Shown here piece by piece: positions 44,939 through 55,311 of a DNA stretch of 64,000 nt (position 1 is the first letter of the stretch; each line of letters opens with the position of its first letter). The position numbers and the translations under genes are program-made. Origin of the DNA: Fistularia commersonii (lineage: Eukaryota > Chordata > Actinopteri > Syngnathiformes > Fistulariidae). Below the pieces are notes generated by a model. It ran no database searches and was not told where the DNA came from. It saw only the letters and a list, made by a program, of their open reading frames with translations. Where the stretch lies: positions 12,630,965 to 12,694,964 of the forward strand of contig JBBMNZ010000003.1 in NCBI GenBank assembly GCA_037954325.1, given 5' to 3'.

Positions 44939-47900
44939 CTTCTTCTTTCGGCTTTTCCCTTCAGCGAATCAACTTTCTCCATCTAACCCTATTCTCTGAA
45001 TCCTCCTCTCTCACACCGGCTACCTTCATATCCTCTCTCACTACATCCATGAATCTTCTCTTTAGTCTTCCTCGTGACCTCTTGCCTGGTAGCTCCAATT
45101 CCAGCATCTGTCTACCAATATAATCTCTATTCCTCCTTTGTACATGACCAAACCATCTCAGTCTGGCTTCTCTGACCTTTTCTCCAAAACATCTAGCGTG
45201 TGCTGCTCCTCTAATAGTCACATTCCTGATCCTATCCATCCTGGTCACCCCCAAAGAGAATCTCAGCATCTTCATCTCTGCAACCTCTATTTCTGCCTCC
45301 TGTCTTCTCATCATTGTAACTGTTTCTAGGCTATACAGCATTGCTGGTCTCACCACTGTCTTGAACACCTTTCCTTTTATTCTGGCTGACAGTCTTCTAT
45401 CACTATCTACCAATGAAGGTAGTTGGTGTGAGAGAGGAAGATACAGAGAATAGGGTTAGAAGAAGAAAGTTGACTCGGTGTGGCGACCCCTGAAGGGAAA
45501 AGCCGAAAGAAGAAGAAGAAGAAGAAGAAGAAGTCTTCTATCACATAGTACCCCTGACACTTCTCTCCACCCAGTCCAACCTGCTTGGACCTGTCTCTTC
45601 ACCTCTTTTCCACACTCTCCGTTGCTCTGGACTGTTGACCCCAAGTACCTGAAATCCTCCAGCTTCTTGATCTCCACTCCCTGTAGCCTCTCCGTTCCAC
45701 CGGAGTTCCTCTCATTCACAAACATATATTTTGTCTTGCTGCAACTAACTTTCATTCTTTTCCTTTCCAGAGTATACCTTCACCTCTCTAGATTTTCCTC
45801 TACCTGTTTTCTGCTCTCACTACAAATTACAATGTCATCTGCAAACATCATGGTCCATGGAGATTCCTGTCTAACCTCATCTGTCAGCCTGTCCATCACC
45901 ATTGCGAACAAGAAGGGGCTCAGAGCTGATCCCTGATGGAGTCCCACCTCCACCTCGAACTTCTCTGTTACCCCTACAGTACAGAGCTGATCACTGATGG
46001 AGTCCCACCTCCACATTGAACTTCTCAGTTACCCCTACAGCACACTGTACCACTGTCTCACAGCTAGTATACATGTCCTGCACCAGTTTAACATATTTCT
46101 ATGCCACTCCATATTTCCTCATACAATACCAGAGCTCCTCTCTTAGCACCCTGTCATATGCTTTTCTAGGTCTACAAAAACACAATATAGCTCCACCTGG
46201 CCTTCTCTGTACCGCTCTATTAGCATTCTCAAGGCAAATACTGCATCTGTTGTTCTCTTTCTGCATTAAGCCATACTGCTGTTCACAAATGCTGACTTCT
46301 GCTCTCAGTGTAGTTTCCACTACTCTGCCATACTTTCATTGTATGTCTCATTAACTTTATCCCTCTATAGTTGCTGCAATTCTACATATCCCCTTTATTC
46401 TTAAAAATAAGCACCTCTCTAAGATCCTGTTGAGTAATGGAGTCAGAAACTCTACCTTTGCCTCTCCTAGACACTTCCACACCTCCACAGGTATATCATC
46501 AGGACTCACTGCCTTTCCACTCTTGATCCTTTTCAATGCCTTCCTCACTTCACTTTTACTAATTTGTGCTATTTTGTGATCTACAATTGTCACCTCTTCT
46601 ACCCTTTCCTCTCTCTCATTTTTTCACATTCATCAGCTCTTCTAAGTATTTTTTCTATCTTCCCATCACTCTTCTACCATCTGTCAATACATTACCCACT
46701 CTATCCTTAATCACCCTGACCTGTTGCACATCTATTCCATCATTATCTCTCTTTTTTGCCAACCTGTATAGATCATTCTCACACTCCTAACCGTCCAGCT
46801 GAGCATCCAGGTCATCGTGCGTCCTTTGTTTTGCCTTTGCTACCTCTATCTTTACCTTACGTTGTATCTCCCTGTACTCCTGTCTGTTCTCGTCAGTCCT
46901 CTCAGTATCCCACTTCTTCTTTGCCAACCGCTTTCTCTGTATATACTCCTGCACTTCCTAATTACATCGCCAAGTCTCCTTATCTACTTTTTTCCAGATG
47001 ACACACAAAGTACTCTTCTATCTGTCTCCCTGATAACACTAGCTGTTGTTGTCCAATCATCTGGAAGCTCATCCTTACCACCCAGACCCTTTCGCAGCTC
47101 CTCCTTGAAAACCATGCAACAGTCCTCCCTTTTCAGTTTCCACCACTTTGTCCTCTGATCTGCCTTTGTCCTCTTCATCTTCCTTGTCACCAGAGTCATC
47201 CTACAAACCAGCATCCTATGCTGTCTGGCTACATTCTCATCTACAACTAATTTGCAGTCACTGATCTCTCTCAGGTTACCTCGTCTATATGAGATATAAT
47301 CTACCTGCATGATCCTACCTCTGCTCTTATTAGTAGTCCTATGTTCCTGTTTTTTCCTGGAAAAATGTGTTCACTCCAGCCATTTCCATCCTTTTTGCAA
47401 GATCTATCACCATCTGTCCCTCTGCATTCCTTTCCTGGATACCAAATCTGCCCATCACTTCTTCATCCCCTCTATTGCCTTCACCAACATGTCCATTGAA
47501 TTCTGCACCAATCACCACTCTCTCATTTCTGGGAATATTCTGCATCACTTAATTAAACTCAATTCAGAACTTCTTCTCTTCAAATTCACATCCCACCTGC
47601 GGGGCATTGCCATTAACAACACTGAGCATCACACCTTCAATTTCCAGTTTCAGACTCATAAGTCTCTTTACGAACTCCTCCTTCAAGATAACTCCTACTT
47701 CATTTCTCTTCTTGTCAGTACCATAATAGTACAACTTAAAGCCTGCTCCTAAGCTTCTAGCCTTACTACCTTTCCACCTGGTCTCCTGGATACACAGTAT
47801 ATCCACCGTTCTTCTCTGCATCATGTTGACCAACTCTCTACCTTTTCCTGTCAACGCCCTGATATTCAAAGTCCCTACTCTCAGTCCCAGGCTCTTTCCT

Positions 47901-48129
47901 TTCCTCCTCTCTCTCTGGTTCTGAACACCCACTCCTCCTCTTCTTCTTGTTCTTGTTCTTCAATCCACAGTAGCCTATTTTTCCGTACCCCGTAGGTCAT
48001 CAGTACCAATGGCGGTCGTTGTTAACCCGCTCCTTGACCGATCTGGTATGATATGGTTATGTTTGACTTGCATGTTTGGTTTTGGCAAAAGTTGCCGGAT
48101 GCCCTTCCTGACGCAACCCTGTGCATTTA
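44939..48129 (-). mobile_element. RTE/Expander-like LINE inside the Gypsy-3 LTR
   Basis: A nearly full-length minus copy flanked by TCGTGACTT (44930-44938 and 48130-48138), a perfect 9-bp TSD. From the right: 5' UTR with the inverted GTTAACAACGACCGCCATTG stretch; endonuclease (SLGLRVGTLNIRALTGKGREL near 47850, VQ/IQETRWKGSKARS near 47780, VIGAEFNGHVGEGNRGDEE near 47480, VDYISYRRGNLREISDC near 47270); linker (EQRTKWWK-like near 47150); RT (KSGKAVSPDDIPVEVWKC near 46500, VGLHQGSALSPFLFA near 45900, MMFADDIVICSES near 45830); and C-terminal domain (LRWFGHVQRRNRDYIG near 45130). Several frameshifts, plus a UGA after NLER. It contains its own small RTE insertion. Confidence 0.88.
45404..45531 (+). 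mobile_element. 128-bp RTE 3' end inserted into an RTE copy
   Basis: Plus-oriented RTE 3' tail (ATGAAGGTAGTTGGTGTGAG, then GGCGACCCCTGAAGGGAAAA and (GAA)n) interrupts the minus-strand RTE between its ARIKG and VLCDRR coding blocks. Flanked by AGTCTTCTATCAC (45391-45403 and 45532-45544), a perfect 13-bp TSD. Confidence 0.9.
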
Positions 48130-48199
48130 TCGTGACTTAGGACCGGCCCCCCACTTAGTGGAGTCCTTCACCGGAGGACACAGTCTCTGAACCTCAGCG

Positions 48200-49612
48200 C
48201 CACATGTCTTCTTCTCATTGGTCACCCTCTTGCCATGGTATGTAGGGGCAGGGTGGTTTCCTCAAAAGGATTTGTTGACAGTCCTGGGCTTGCAGACAGG
48301 ACCCCGCTCATGTCACTCTCTGGGCTGGTTGTTAGACCTGGTCCACTTGGTGTGGCATTCCCCATGGCTCCCTCAGGCATCGCAGAGCCCCTGTATGGTG
48401 CCAGCTGGTCCTGGTGTAGGGGTAAATTGCACCTCCAGGGGGGAAGCTTCACCTGATAAACCACCTCTCCCATGCGCTCCAGGACGAGACAAGGCCCCAG
48501 TGACTGTCCAGTTTTGGGCATCTGCCTCTCTTTTGTGTGTTTGTCTTTTTGCATGGACCAATAGCTTCCTAACTGTGAAGTGACGTCCCTTTGCGCACAA
48601 TTCATTATTCTTTTTCTTGCACACACCCGCAACCTGCATTGGCCTCTGGGCGTAACCGTGCGCTAAATCCAAGTGATCCTGCAGCTGCTTGGTGTAGGCC
48701 GGACAAGAGGGGATGGGTGGAGCATCTGGAGCTCCTCCAAGGGCCAACTCCACTGGTGTTCTCAACTCCCTGCCCAACATGAAAAGAGAAGGGGTGCATG
48801 CAGAGGATTTCTTGATTGCTGTGCAGCATGCAATCAAAACAAGGGGTAAGTGCAGATCCCAGTCTAGCTGGTGGTAGGATGTCAGCATGGATAACTGCTC
48901 CTCCAGACTACGATTGAACCTCTCCACTAACCCATCTCTCTGGGGGGTGGAGTGGTGTTGTGCAGGTCTTTGTGATGCCCAAGCAAGAGCACATTGTTGC
49001 AAAAACTTTGGACTCAAATTTCTGCCCTGGTCACTATTGATGGATTCTGGGACACCTAGCCGGCTAAACATCCCTCCCAAAGCAGTGTATCTACTATTGT
49101 CTCTGCCTCCTGATCAGGCAGTGCCGAGGCCTTGGGCCATTTTGTGAAATAGTCCACTGCAGTGAGTATATATCGATTGCTTTTCTCAATGACGTCCACC
49201 CCCACCTGCTGCATTGGCATTCCCCCTGGAAACTGTTGTAGGTGGGCCCTGGACTGGCCCAGTGGGCCCTTGTGAGCAGTGCAGATGTCACAGCACCAAC
49301 AAAAGTCCTACCCATCTGCTCTCATCCGGCCCCAGTAAAAGTCCTGGCACAGCCAGCGGAGGGTGTTTGTCAGTCCAAAGTGGCCTGACCCAGCAAAGCC
49401 ATGCATGGCTGCCAAGACTGTTACCTGCATTCCCTTAGGCACCACTATCTGCCATCTTTTCTCCCCAGTAGCTAACTCCACCCATGCTCTCTGGAGAAGT
49501 ATGGTCAGTGCATCAGGTGAAGGGCTGGCCACACAGGTGGCATTTAAAGAATCAAATAGAAAACACTGCAGCGAGCAGCTCCCTGCGCGTGACACAGTAT
49601 CTCCACTGTTTT
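48200..49612 (-). pseudogene. Gypsy-3 integrase and flanks, broken
   Basis: Minus strand: a post-RNase H stretch with WQIVVPKGMQVTVLAAMHG and SGHFGLTNTLRWL (49310-49450), the zinc-finger region of integrase; a frameshifted core near 49100-49300; then the long frame 49080-48373 with GVPESINSDQGRN (second catalytic Asp, about 49040), STPQRDGLVERFNR (catalytic Glu, about 48920-48950) and SSACTPSLFMLGRELRTP (about 48770-48810). The C-terminal ERMGEVVYQVKLPP block is near 48430-48480. It would join element DNA to the host chromosome if intact. Confidence 0.85.
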
Positions 49613-49618
49613 GTAGTA

Positions 49619-51041
49619 TTACGTTACATTACATTACATTGCATTTGGCAGACGCTTTTATCCAAAGAGACTTACAATAGATGACATAGGAACTGCAAAT
49701 ACACTTGCAAATACACGATGCACAGAAAATATACAGAACAGTAAGCTTGGGTTAGTGAGTTTTTTTTTTTTTTGACAAAGACATACACAAACGTACACAC
49801 ACACACTGCATAGCCTAACTTGCTGCCTAACCTGATCTGGGGTATCAGCGCAGTAAAAAGTCCTGAAAGAGAAAAGTTTTTACCTGTTTCTTGAAGGTTG
49901 AGAGAGATGATGCTAGTCTTGTTGCTTCTGGAAGTTTATTCCACCACTGATGTAGTAGAACTGAGAACAGTTTTGCCTGAGATTGCTTAGAGCGAGCAAA
50001 AGGTACTGCTAGTGGGTTTATATTAGAGGAACGCAGCTCTCTGCCGGGAGCATAAGGTCTTATCATTTCGTTCAGATATACTTGACCTGTTCCTGAGGTG
50101 GTTTTGAATGCCAGGGTCAGGGCCTTGTGCTTGATCCTGGCAGCTACTGGTAGCCAGTGCAACTGGATGAACAGAGGTGTAACATGTGCCCTTTTGGGTT
50201 GAGTGAATACAAACCGTGCTGCAGCATTCTGTACCATCTGTAGTGGTTTTATTGCGCAAGCAGGTAGTCCAGCCAGGAGGGAATTGCAGTAGTCCAGGCG
50301 GGAGATGACCATGGCCTGAACCAATAGCTGTGCCAACTGTTGGGTCAGGTAGGGTCTGATTTTCTGAATGTTGTACAGCACAAATCTGCAGGTCTGGGCA
50401 ATTGAAATAATATGGTTGGAGAATGACAGCTGATCATCGATCATGACGCCAAGGTTTTTTGCAACTTTGTTAGGGGCCACTGTGGTAGAGACCAACTTGA
50501 GGCTGATGTTGTGATGACTTGTCTCTTTAGCTGGGATCACCAGAAGTTCAGTCTTGGACAAGTTCAACTGTAGGTTGTGTTCTTTCATCCATGATAACAG
50601 TTCGGAGAGGTAGGCTGTGATGCGAGTCGAAACCGTGGCATCATCTGCGTGGAAGGACAGGTGCAACTGTGTGTCATCGGCATAGCAGTGATAGGAGAAA
50701 CCATGTGTTCTAATGACATTTCCTAGTGAGGTGGTGTACATTGCGAAGAGAAGGGGGCCCAGCACTGATCCTTGGGGTACCCCGGTGGTGAGGGTGAGAG
50801 TTGAAGATAATTTCCCTTGCCATGACACCTTGAAGGAGCGGCCAGAAAGGTAGGAGTGGAACCAGGAGTGGAGGGCACCAGTGGTTCCCATGGATGTGAG
50901 TATCTTGAGGAGTATTCTGTGGTTGACTGTGTCAAAGGCAGCTGATAAGTCTAGTAGGATGAGGACAGATGATAGTCCTTCGGTTCTTGCAGTCCTCAGA
51001 GCTTCTGTTACTGCCAGTAACGCAGTTTCGGTTGAAGGCCG
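49619..51041 (-). mobile_element. L2/Maui-type LINE copy B (5'-truncated) inside Gypsy-3
   Basis: Nearly identical to copy A at 10184-12080 over its whole length, with the same TTATCCAAAG motif and (ATTAC)n tail. 5'-truncated more than copy A: it begins inside the HSTETALLAV region. The short direct repeat GTAGTA (49613-49618 and 51042-51047) may be the TSD. It lies between Gypsy-3 RNase H and integrase remnants. Confidence 0.88.
49845..51041 (-). CDS. L2-type reverse transcriptase, 5'-truncated open frame
   Basis: Open from the L2 border to a stop at 49845, about 398 LINE codons (the open frame runs a further 12 codons into Gypsy sequence upstream). It keeps motif A LDLSAAFDTVNH, motif B GVPQGSVLGPLLF, catalytic YADDTQL, MIDDQLSFSNH, SRLDYCNSLLAGLPA and the C-terminal WWNKLPE block. 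No stop or frameshift interrupts it. Missing: RT fingers and the endonuclease. It is very likely inactive because of truncation, but little mutated since insertion. Confidence 0.85.
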   Translation of the reverse strand, partial: RPSTETALLAVTEALRTARTEGLSSVLILLDLSAAFDTVNHRILLKILTSMGTTGALHSWFHSYLSGRSFKVSWQGKLSSTLTLTTGVPQGSVLGPLLFAMYTTSLGNVIRTHGFSYHCYADDTQLHLSFHADDATVSTRITAYLSELLSWMKEHNLQLNLSKTELLVIPAKETSHHNISLKLVSTTVAPNKVAKNLGVMIDDQLSFSNHIISIAQTCRFVLYNIQKIRPYLTQQLAQLLVQAMVISRLDYCNSLLAGLPACAIKPLQMVQNAAARFVFTQPKRAHVTPLFIQLHWLPVAARIKHKALTLAFKTTSGTGQVYLNEMIRPYAPGRELRSSNINPLAVPFARSKQSQAKLFSVLLHQWWNKLPEATRLASSLSTFKKQVKTFLFQDFLLR

Positions 51042-51047
51042 GTAGTA

Positions 51048-51858
51048 GGCCACTATCCTCTCTCCCTCAGACCACACTTGAGATAAGGCAGGCTCTACCC
51101 TTTCCCCACTTGCGTCTGTATCCAGAACCAGAACACCATAACCACTGGGGATGCTCAGGGCTTTTCAGACGGTTCAATGATGCCTGCATGCTACACTTTG
51201 GTCAGTGCCCGCTCTGGTGTTTTCTGTCCCCAAGGGGAGACAGTGTGGATGCTGTTGTATTGGTGCAGCAGTGCTTGTATCAATTGAGTATTGCACCAGT
51301 GAGGTCTGACCCAGCTCGTCACAGGAGAAGCAGTCGTGGAAATCAGTCAATAGCTCCCAAAACTGCTCCTGCTGTTGTGTGTCAAGGTTCTCTGCACTGC
51401 TTTGCCATGCCTCATGCAGTGCTTTTGTTTTTTCTCTTCCCAGCCTGGTATACTTCCACAGCCCCCTGGCTTTGGCACTCTGGGCCCCAGGGTGCCTGCA
51501 GGAACAGCTGGGAGGCATGCAGCCTGCTCTGGCCATTTCTGAACATCAGAGAGGGTTGCATCATGTGTAGCTTCCTGCCCTCTCTGATCTGATGCCCCCC
51601 CATGTAGCAGATGTGGGCTTCTGGCGCTGCTGTATGCCGGGTATCTAGAGGCCCCAGATTCACCACATGTCCATCACTAAAACTCAGGTTAGCTTTACTC
51701 AGGTCTAACTGGCAGCCCTTCTTTTGCAAAAAGTCCAGCCCCAAAATGCATGAGTCTTGTACGTCTGCTACCCACACAGTATGTGTCATGGTCCACCCCC
51801 CCAACTGTGACCCTCAGTAGGCCCCTGATTTAACAGTAAGTTTACTTTTGACACCAGT
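51048..51858 (-). pseudogene. Gypsy-3 protease, RT start and RNase H scrap
   Basis: The minus strand from the right: WVADVQDSCILGLDFLQKKG (about 51705-51775), the C-terminal half of the retropepsin-type protease; then a linker; then WELLTDFHDCFSCDELGQT (about 51310-51370) and VQYSIDTSTAAPIQQHPH (about 51250-51305), the RT N-terminal region. A deletion then joins to a GYGVLVLDTDASG RNase H block (about 51120-51150) and a RIVAYY block, where L2 copy B begins. The protease active-site DTG is missing, lost with gag in the deletion next to the LTR. Confidence 0.8.
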
Positions 51859-52116
51859 TGTAGCGTTTGTAACAGTGGTGGGCCGAGGGCCTACAAGGCC
51901 TTCTCTGCTCGCCTAGAAAATATCTGAATCACAGATGTTAATTAGATTTTGTCCATGAATACTTATTAAATAATTCCAAATGGTCTGTTCACTTTCTTTC
52001 ATAGCTTTTCCCTGGTCGTGCCACTCCAGACAGCATTTTCATATTAAGGCAATTAACCAATCACATTTCAGCCATCATCTGTTGCCAGACTGGGTCAGAG
52101 TCAAAGAAATATGCCT

Positions 52117-52134
52117 GGGGGGGGGGGGGGGGGG
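52117..52134 (+). repeat. G18 homopolymer
   Basis: Eighteen consecutive G within hAT-2; likely to be length-variable and prone to sequencing error. Confidence 0.9.
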
Positions 52135-52303
52135 TATACAATCAGTTCTGCTAGCCTTTTATGCAAAAAAATAAGTGTTGATAACGCTGTTGCTTCAACC
52201 AATCAATTTTTGAGTTGGTGACATCAGAGCCTTCTAGCAGGCTACAGCAATGTCAGCTATTCACACCCTCTGACTGGATAGTCAGAGAGTGGACTAGTGT
52301 ATT

Positions 52304-52702
52304 ATGTTTGATAAATATCAGTTTTGTCAACCCACACTGGCTGCAGGAGGAGAAGAAACGGATTTAGTTGCTAATATATTGTTAGAGCCATTTTCCAGAT
52401 GGAGTTTTGAAAAAGAGCTGGACATGGTAAAGAAAGGTCGAGCAACTCCTGCACTAGCAAACTTGTCACAACCAGGAAAAAGATTTGTCTGACATTTTCA
52501 AGCCATGAACTATGATCAGTACCCCTGGCTCATAGGCTCTGAGGTACACTGCAAATTGTATTGTTGGGAGTGCTTGGAGCTGAAGCGCACAGATAATCTG
52601 TACAACAGAATAATTGAACTTTTTGAGAAAAGGAAGGAGGATGGATTTTGTATACAAATATCAGAATTTTTGAGAGTAAAATGCTGCTATTTTCCTAAAT
52701 AA
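52304..52702 (+). pseudogene. hAT transposase N-terminal remnant
   Basis: Two adjacent frames: CQPTLAAGGEETDLVANILL with FSRWSFEKELDMVKKGRATP, then NYDQYPWLIGSEVHCKLYCW with ECLELKRTDN. A short Tyr-Asp-Gln-Tyr-Pro-Trp-Leu and Cys-Trp-Glu-Cys pattern like this precedes the dimerisation/DDE part in some fish hAT (zinc finger MYM-like) proteins. No catalytic part is present. Confidence 0.5.
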
Positions 52703-53740
52703 TACTGCAAGTTTATAAGGTTATTACTGGTGTTTTTTATGTGTTGCAGCTGTTTGCGTTTGCTATAAAGGCATCTATTGTGGCTACTGTCCGTTTTTGT
52801 GGCTCCCACCACAGGACCACTTATTGTTGTCCCGGTGTGTTCAGATTTCATTTGGGGAAAAACATCACAATGGTCAGGAACTGATCAAGCAAGAATGGTT
52901 TATTCAAAGCCAGGAAAAACTCTTATGAGATATCCTGGGCCAGAATGAGTGTCACCCCAAGAGGATCGTTCACCTTCTCCGGACACCCGCTGAGACTTGT
53001 CCATCAGATGTGCAGGTGAGGATGTGCAGTGTCCTGGCCCGAAGCCAAGGGGGCGCGGCCATTTTTTACCATCGCCTTAATGGTCGGGTTTACTTCCTAA
53101 CAAGGACTTGTTTTACACACTCTTGAAATTTGGGCACTTGTGATGCCGGGCCACGCCCCGGACAAAGCCGCGGTTAGCGTGATCGGTCACGCACGGGGGT
53201 TGTCAGTGGAAGAGGACAGAGTTGGGCATCCCTTTGTCGTCAAGTGATGCGTTCCCGCAGGAAAATTTTAACACTACAAGGGTTATCTCTCGGCAATGCA
53301 CGGCTCTTTGTACTGCATTTCTGCATAATAAGATGTTTGTTTTATATCCATAAACTAACTATAGGGGGATGGATTGATTTGGAGCACTACTGAAGGCCTA
53401 GGTGTAGAATGCACGTCCCACCACTGGTTTTTAGTCAGGGAAATGTCTGTTTAATGAGCAATAGCTGTTGTTGGACACAGTCAAGCCACACAAGCCCGCA
53501 ATATAACTCACTGTTCCCGCTCAATTCCAGGTAAAGCCCCCCAGAATTAATTGCACCCCAGACCCCACCCACATCATTCCCAACAACCACAAAATCACAC
53601 AGAAAACAATAATTAATATAAACATCAACATCTGTGACTGGCTACAGTACCTATGATGAACATAAGAGGCCTCTCTCATGTTTTTTAGCAGGAGAACTTG
53701 TACAAATGGTGGCTGACTAAATACTTTTTTGCCTCACTGT

Positions 53741-53781
53741 ACATACATACATACATATGCATACACTTATTGATACGCACA

Positions 53782-53840
<59 letters not shown>
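53741..53840. repeat. (CATA)n and (CA)n microsatellite
   Basis: Directly adjoins the right end of the Tc1 element. Confidence 0.95.
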
Positions 53841-53842
<2 letters not shown>

Positions 53843-54947
53843 GCACGTTGGGTAAGTTAATTCCTCTTGTATGTAAACAGGTATTGTTTCAGCTACTTTT
53901 CTATTTTTGATGTTAAGCGTAACTTCTTATCTCTTTACTTTACTCAATATAACTTTGCAATCTCTTCATAGTTGGTATTATACTGTATTATCCTTCTGCG
54001 CAATATTAAGATAAATCTTTTTTTTTTCCTCCTTTCTCTTTTGGACTTCATTTCAGACCCTCACATGTATTTTTCATTGGGAAATAGTTTGGGGTGATCA
54101 GAATGTTGGAAAGCAATGGCAGCGCCTGTAGCAAGGTGTTTGTGACGTGATGGGCTGTTGAGAAAATTGTCCTCAGCTAAGTGAGTTAACATGAGGCTGC
54201 TGGCACTGTAAGAAAGGCTTTAATGGATTATTTGTATAAATAATCCCTGCCTTCGTGGGGTCAACCCTGCATCCCTCTTTCCTCGTGCTCAGCTAGGTGT
54301 CAGTGACTTGTCCATTTCTCCCATCACAACGGACACTGCAGTATCCATCTCCTTTCTGGAGCACATTAAGACGCTTAAGGTAATGGTGATTTCTAGCATA
54401 TATATGAAACAACAACATTTCTCCAATTTTCGGAATCAAATAGATTTGCAGTTGTAGAGATAAGCTTGTAAGGATCAAAAAGTGATGCCCGAACTGTTGC
54501 TCCCGTTCTTGTATGGCAAAGACACCATTCACCCAGGCCTGAAACAGAAAAGAAAAACCTGCCTTCAAGTTCGGCAACATAACATACAGATTCTATAACA
54601 TGTTCAAGTGAAGGTTTAGAGGAATAACTAAACCTTCACCTGCCAAGACCGAGCCACAGTTCCTTGACAAAGGATTTCTTTAGTGGTTGTCGATTTTTTT
54701 GGAATCAAAAACTTTAACGGTATCTGACAATCCTCCTTTTAATCTCAGAAGTTACAATGACTACGATTTATTCAACAAAATCTAACAAGCTGTCGGGCCC
54801 TCATTTTTTTTTTTTTTTTGGAGTCAAGCAAATGAAGTCAGTTCTTTAATTTTTATTTATAAATGTTTGATATGTATCCATCACCATTTTTGGCAGCTGA
54901 ACAAAGCTTTTGTGTCCTAATTCAGTGGCGCCATGAAAGGACCATGT
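53841..54947. other. unassigned DNA, no supported gene
   Basis: Ordinary AT-rich sequence. A minus frame at 54293-54580 follows a good-looking splice acceptor (pyrimidine run ending CAG near 54540), but no partner exon or known domain was recognised. Confidence 0.4.
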
Positions 54948-54961
54948 CAATCACATATGAG

Positions 54962-55311
54962 CTGCCTCCGTGAGCTGCCACCTTACCGTGGTGGAGGGTT
55001 TGCGTGCCCCAGTGATCCTGGGAGCTATGTTGTCGGGGGCTTCATGCCCCTGGAAGGGTCACCCAAGGCAAACAGGTCCCAGGTGAGGGACCAGACAAAG
55101 TGTGGCTCAGTCCCACTGCCTTGTGGGTTAGTCTGGGAAGACAAAAGGCTAGGGGAGCAGACCCTGAGAGAAAAGCACGTGTTGGGGGCACACGCTGGCG
55201 GGTCACAACAAACCGTGAACCCGCCAGCCTCCAGCAGCATGTCAGTGTGCTGTGAGGTGGCAGCCCCACCAGCTGAATAGCCATCGCAGGGCCAACTACC
55301 CGGCATGGTGA
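54962..55311 (+). promoter_or_regulatory. LINE 5' leader with four consecutive hairpins
   Basis: Four short perfect stems follow each other: CCACC/GGTGG (54978-54982 with 54990-54994), CCCAG/CTGGG (55008-55012 with 55018-55022), GGGGC/GCCCC (55036-55040 with 55046-55050) and GGTCCC/GGGACC (55075-55080 with 55087-55092), with loops of 5-7 bases. A further CCTCC/GGAGG pair (54965-54969, 54993-54997) could compete with the first stem. The leader ends at the stop at 55309-55311, just before the main frame opens. A role in transcription, cleavage or translation is inference. Confidence 0.55.

Larger units (their letters stand above)
51873..53426 (+). mobile_element. hAT element 2, internally deleted
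   Basis: The ends CAGTGGTGGGCCGAGGGCC and (inverted) CAGTGGTGGGACGTGCATT form hAT-type terminal inverted repeats, with a shared AGGCCTTC block just inside. The flanks GTTTGTAA (51865-51872) and GTTTTTAG (53427-53434) match at 6 of 8, as in an aged 8-bp TSD. A short plus-strand coding remnant lies at 52304-52702. The region 52800-53330 shows no family I recognise and may be another insertion. Confidence 0.78.
44701..53646 (-). mobile_element. Gypsy LTR retrotransposon 3 (minus) inside Tc1
   Basis: The outer ends TGTAGC (44701) and GGCTACA (53646) are TG/CA LTR termini, flanked by GTAC (44697-44700 and 53647-53650), a 4-bp TSD in the Tc1 terminal repeat. Two related LTRs bracket minus-strand protease/RT (51.1-51.86 kb) and integrase (48.2-49.6 kb). 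Next to the left LTR, GGCCCCCC (48145-48152) is a polypurine tract on the element strand. gag and most RT/RNase H are deleted. The element is interrupted by RTE, L2 and hAT insertions. Confidence 0.78.
51859..53646 (-). repeat. Gypsy-3 5' LTR, split by hAT-2
   Basis: The left piece (51859-51872, TGTAGCGTTTGTAA) and right piece (53427-53646) join across the hAT insertion to give the same start as the 3' LTR at 44701. To its left, ACTGGTGTCAAAAGT (minus strand) sits where a primer-binding site is expected. The right end is GGCTACA. Confidence 0.7.
43371..53739 (+). mobile_element. Tc1-type element split by a Gypsy element (outer shell of nest)
   Basis: The left terminal repeat (43371 on, with AAAAGTATTTAGTCAGCC) is matched, inverted, by the far-right end at 53651-53739 (GGCTGACTAAATACTTTTTT, then GCCTCACTG). 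TA dinucleotides lie at 43369-43370 and 53740-53741. Inner terminal-repeat sequence (GGTACACTCCAACTATGA at 43462 and its inverse near 44680-44700) confirms the pairing. Taking out the inserted 44701-53646 plus one GTAC leaves a Tc1 of about 1.4 kb. Confidence 0.85.

Noticed and set aside
54293..54580. Minus-strand frame of 95 codons preceded by a good splice-acceptor-like sequence
   Set aside because: No known domain, no matching donor or neighbouring exon, and an alternative frame is equally open. Not enough to call a host exon without transcript data.
54962..55100. HDV-like self-cleaving ribozyme at the LINE 5' end
   Set aside because: The needed P1/P2 double pseudoknot and active-site C could not be placed by eye. 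Kept only as a hypothesis to test under the hairpin finding.
54933..55280. Plus-strand 115-codon frame in the LINE leader
   Set aside because: It lies in a different frame from the LINE polyprotein and covers the hairpin-rich leader. A real short upstream protein cannot be excluded, but RNA structure explains the conservation better.
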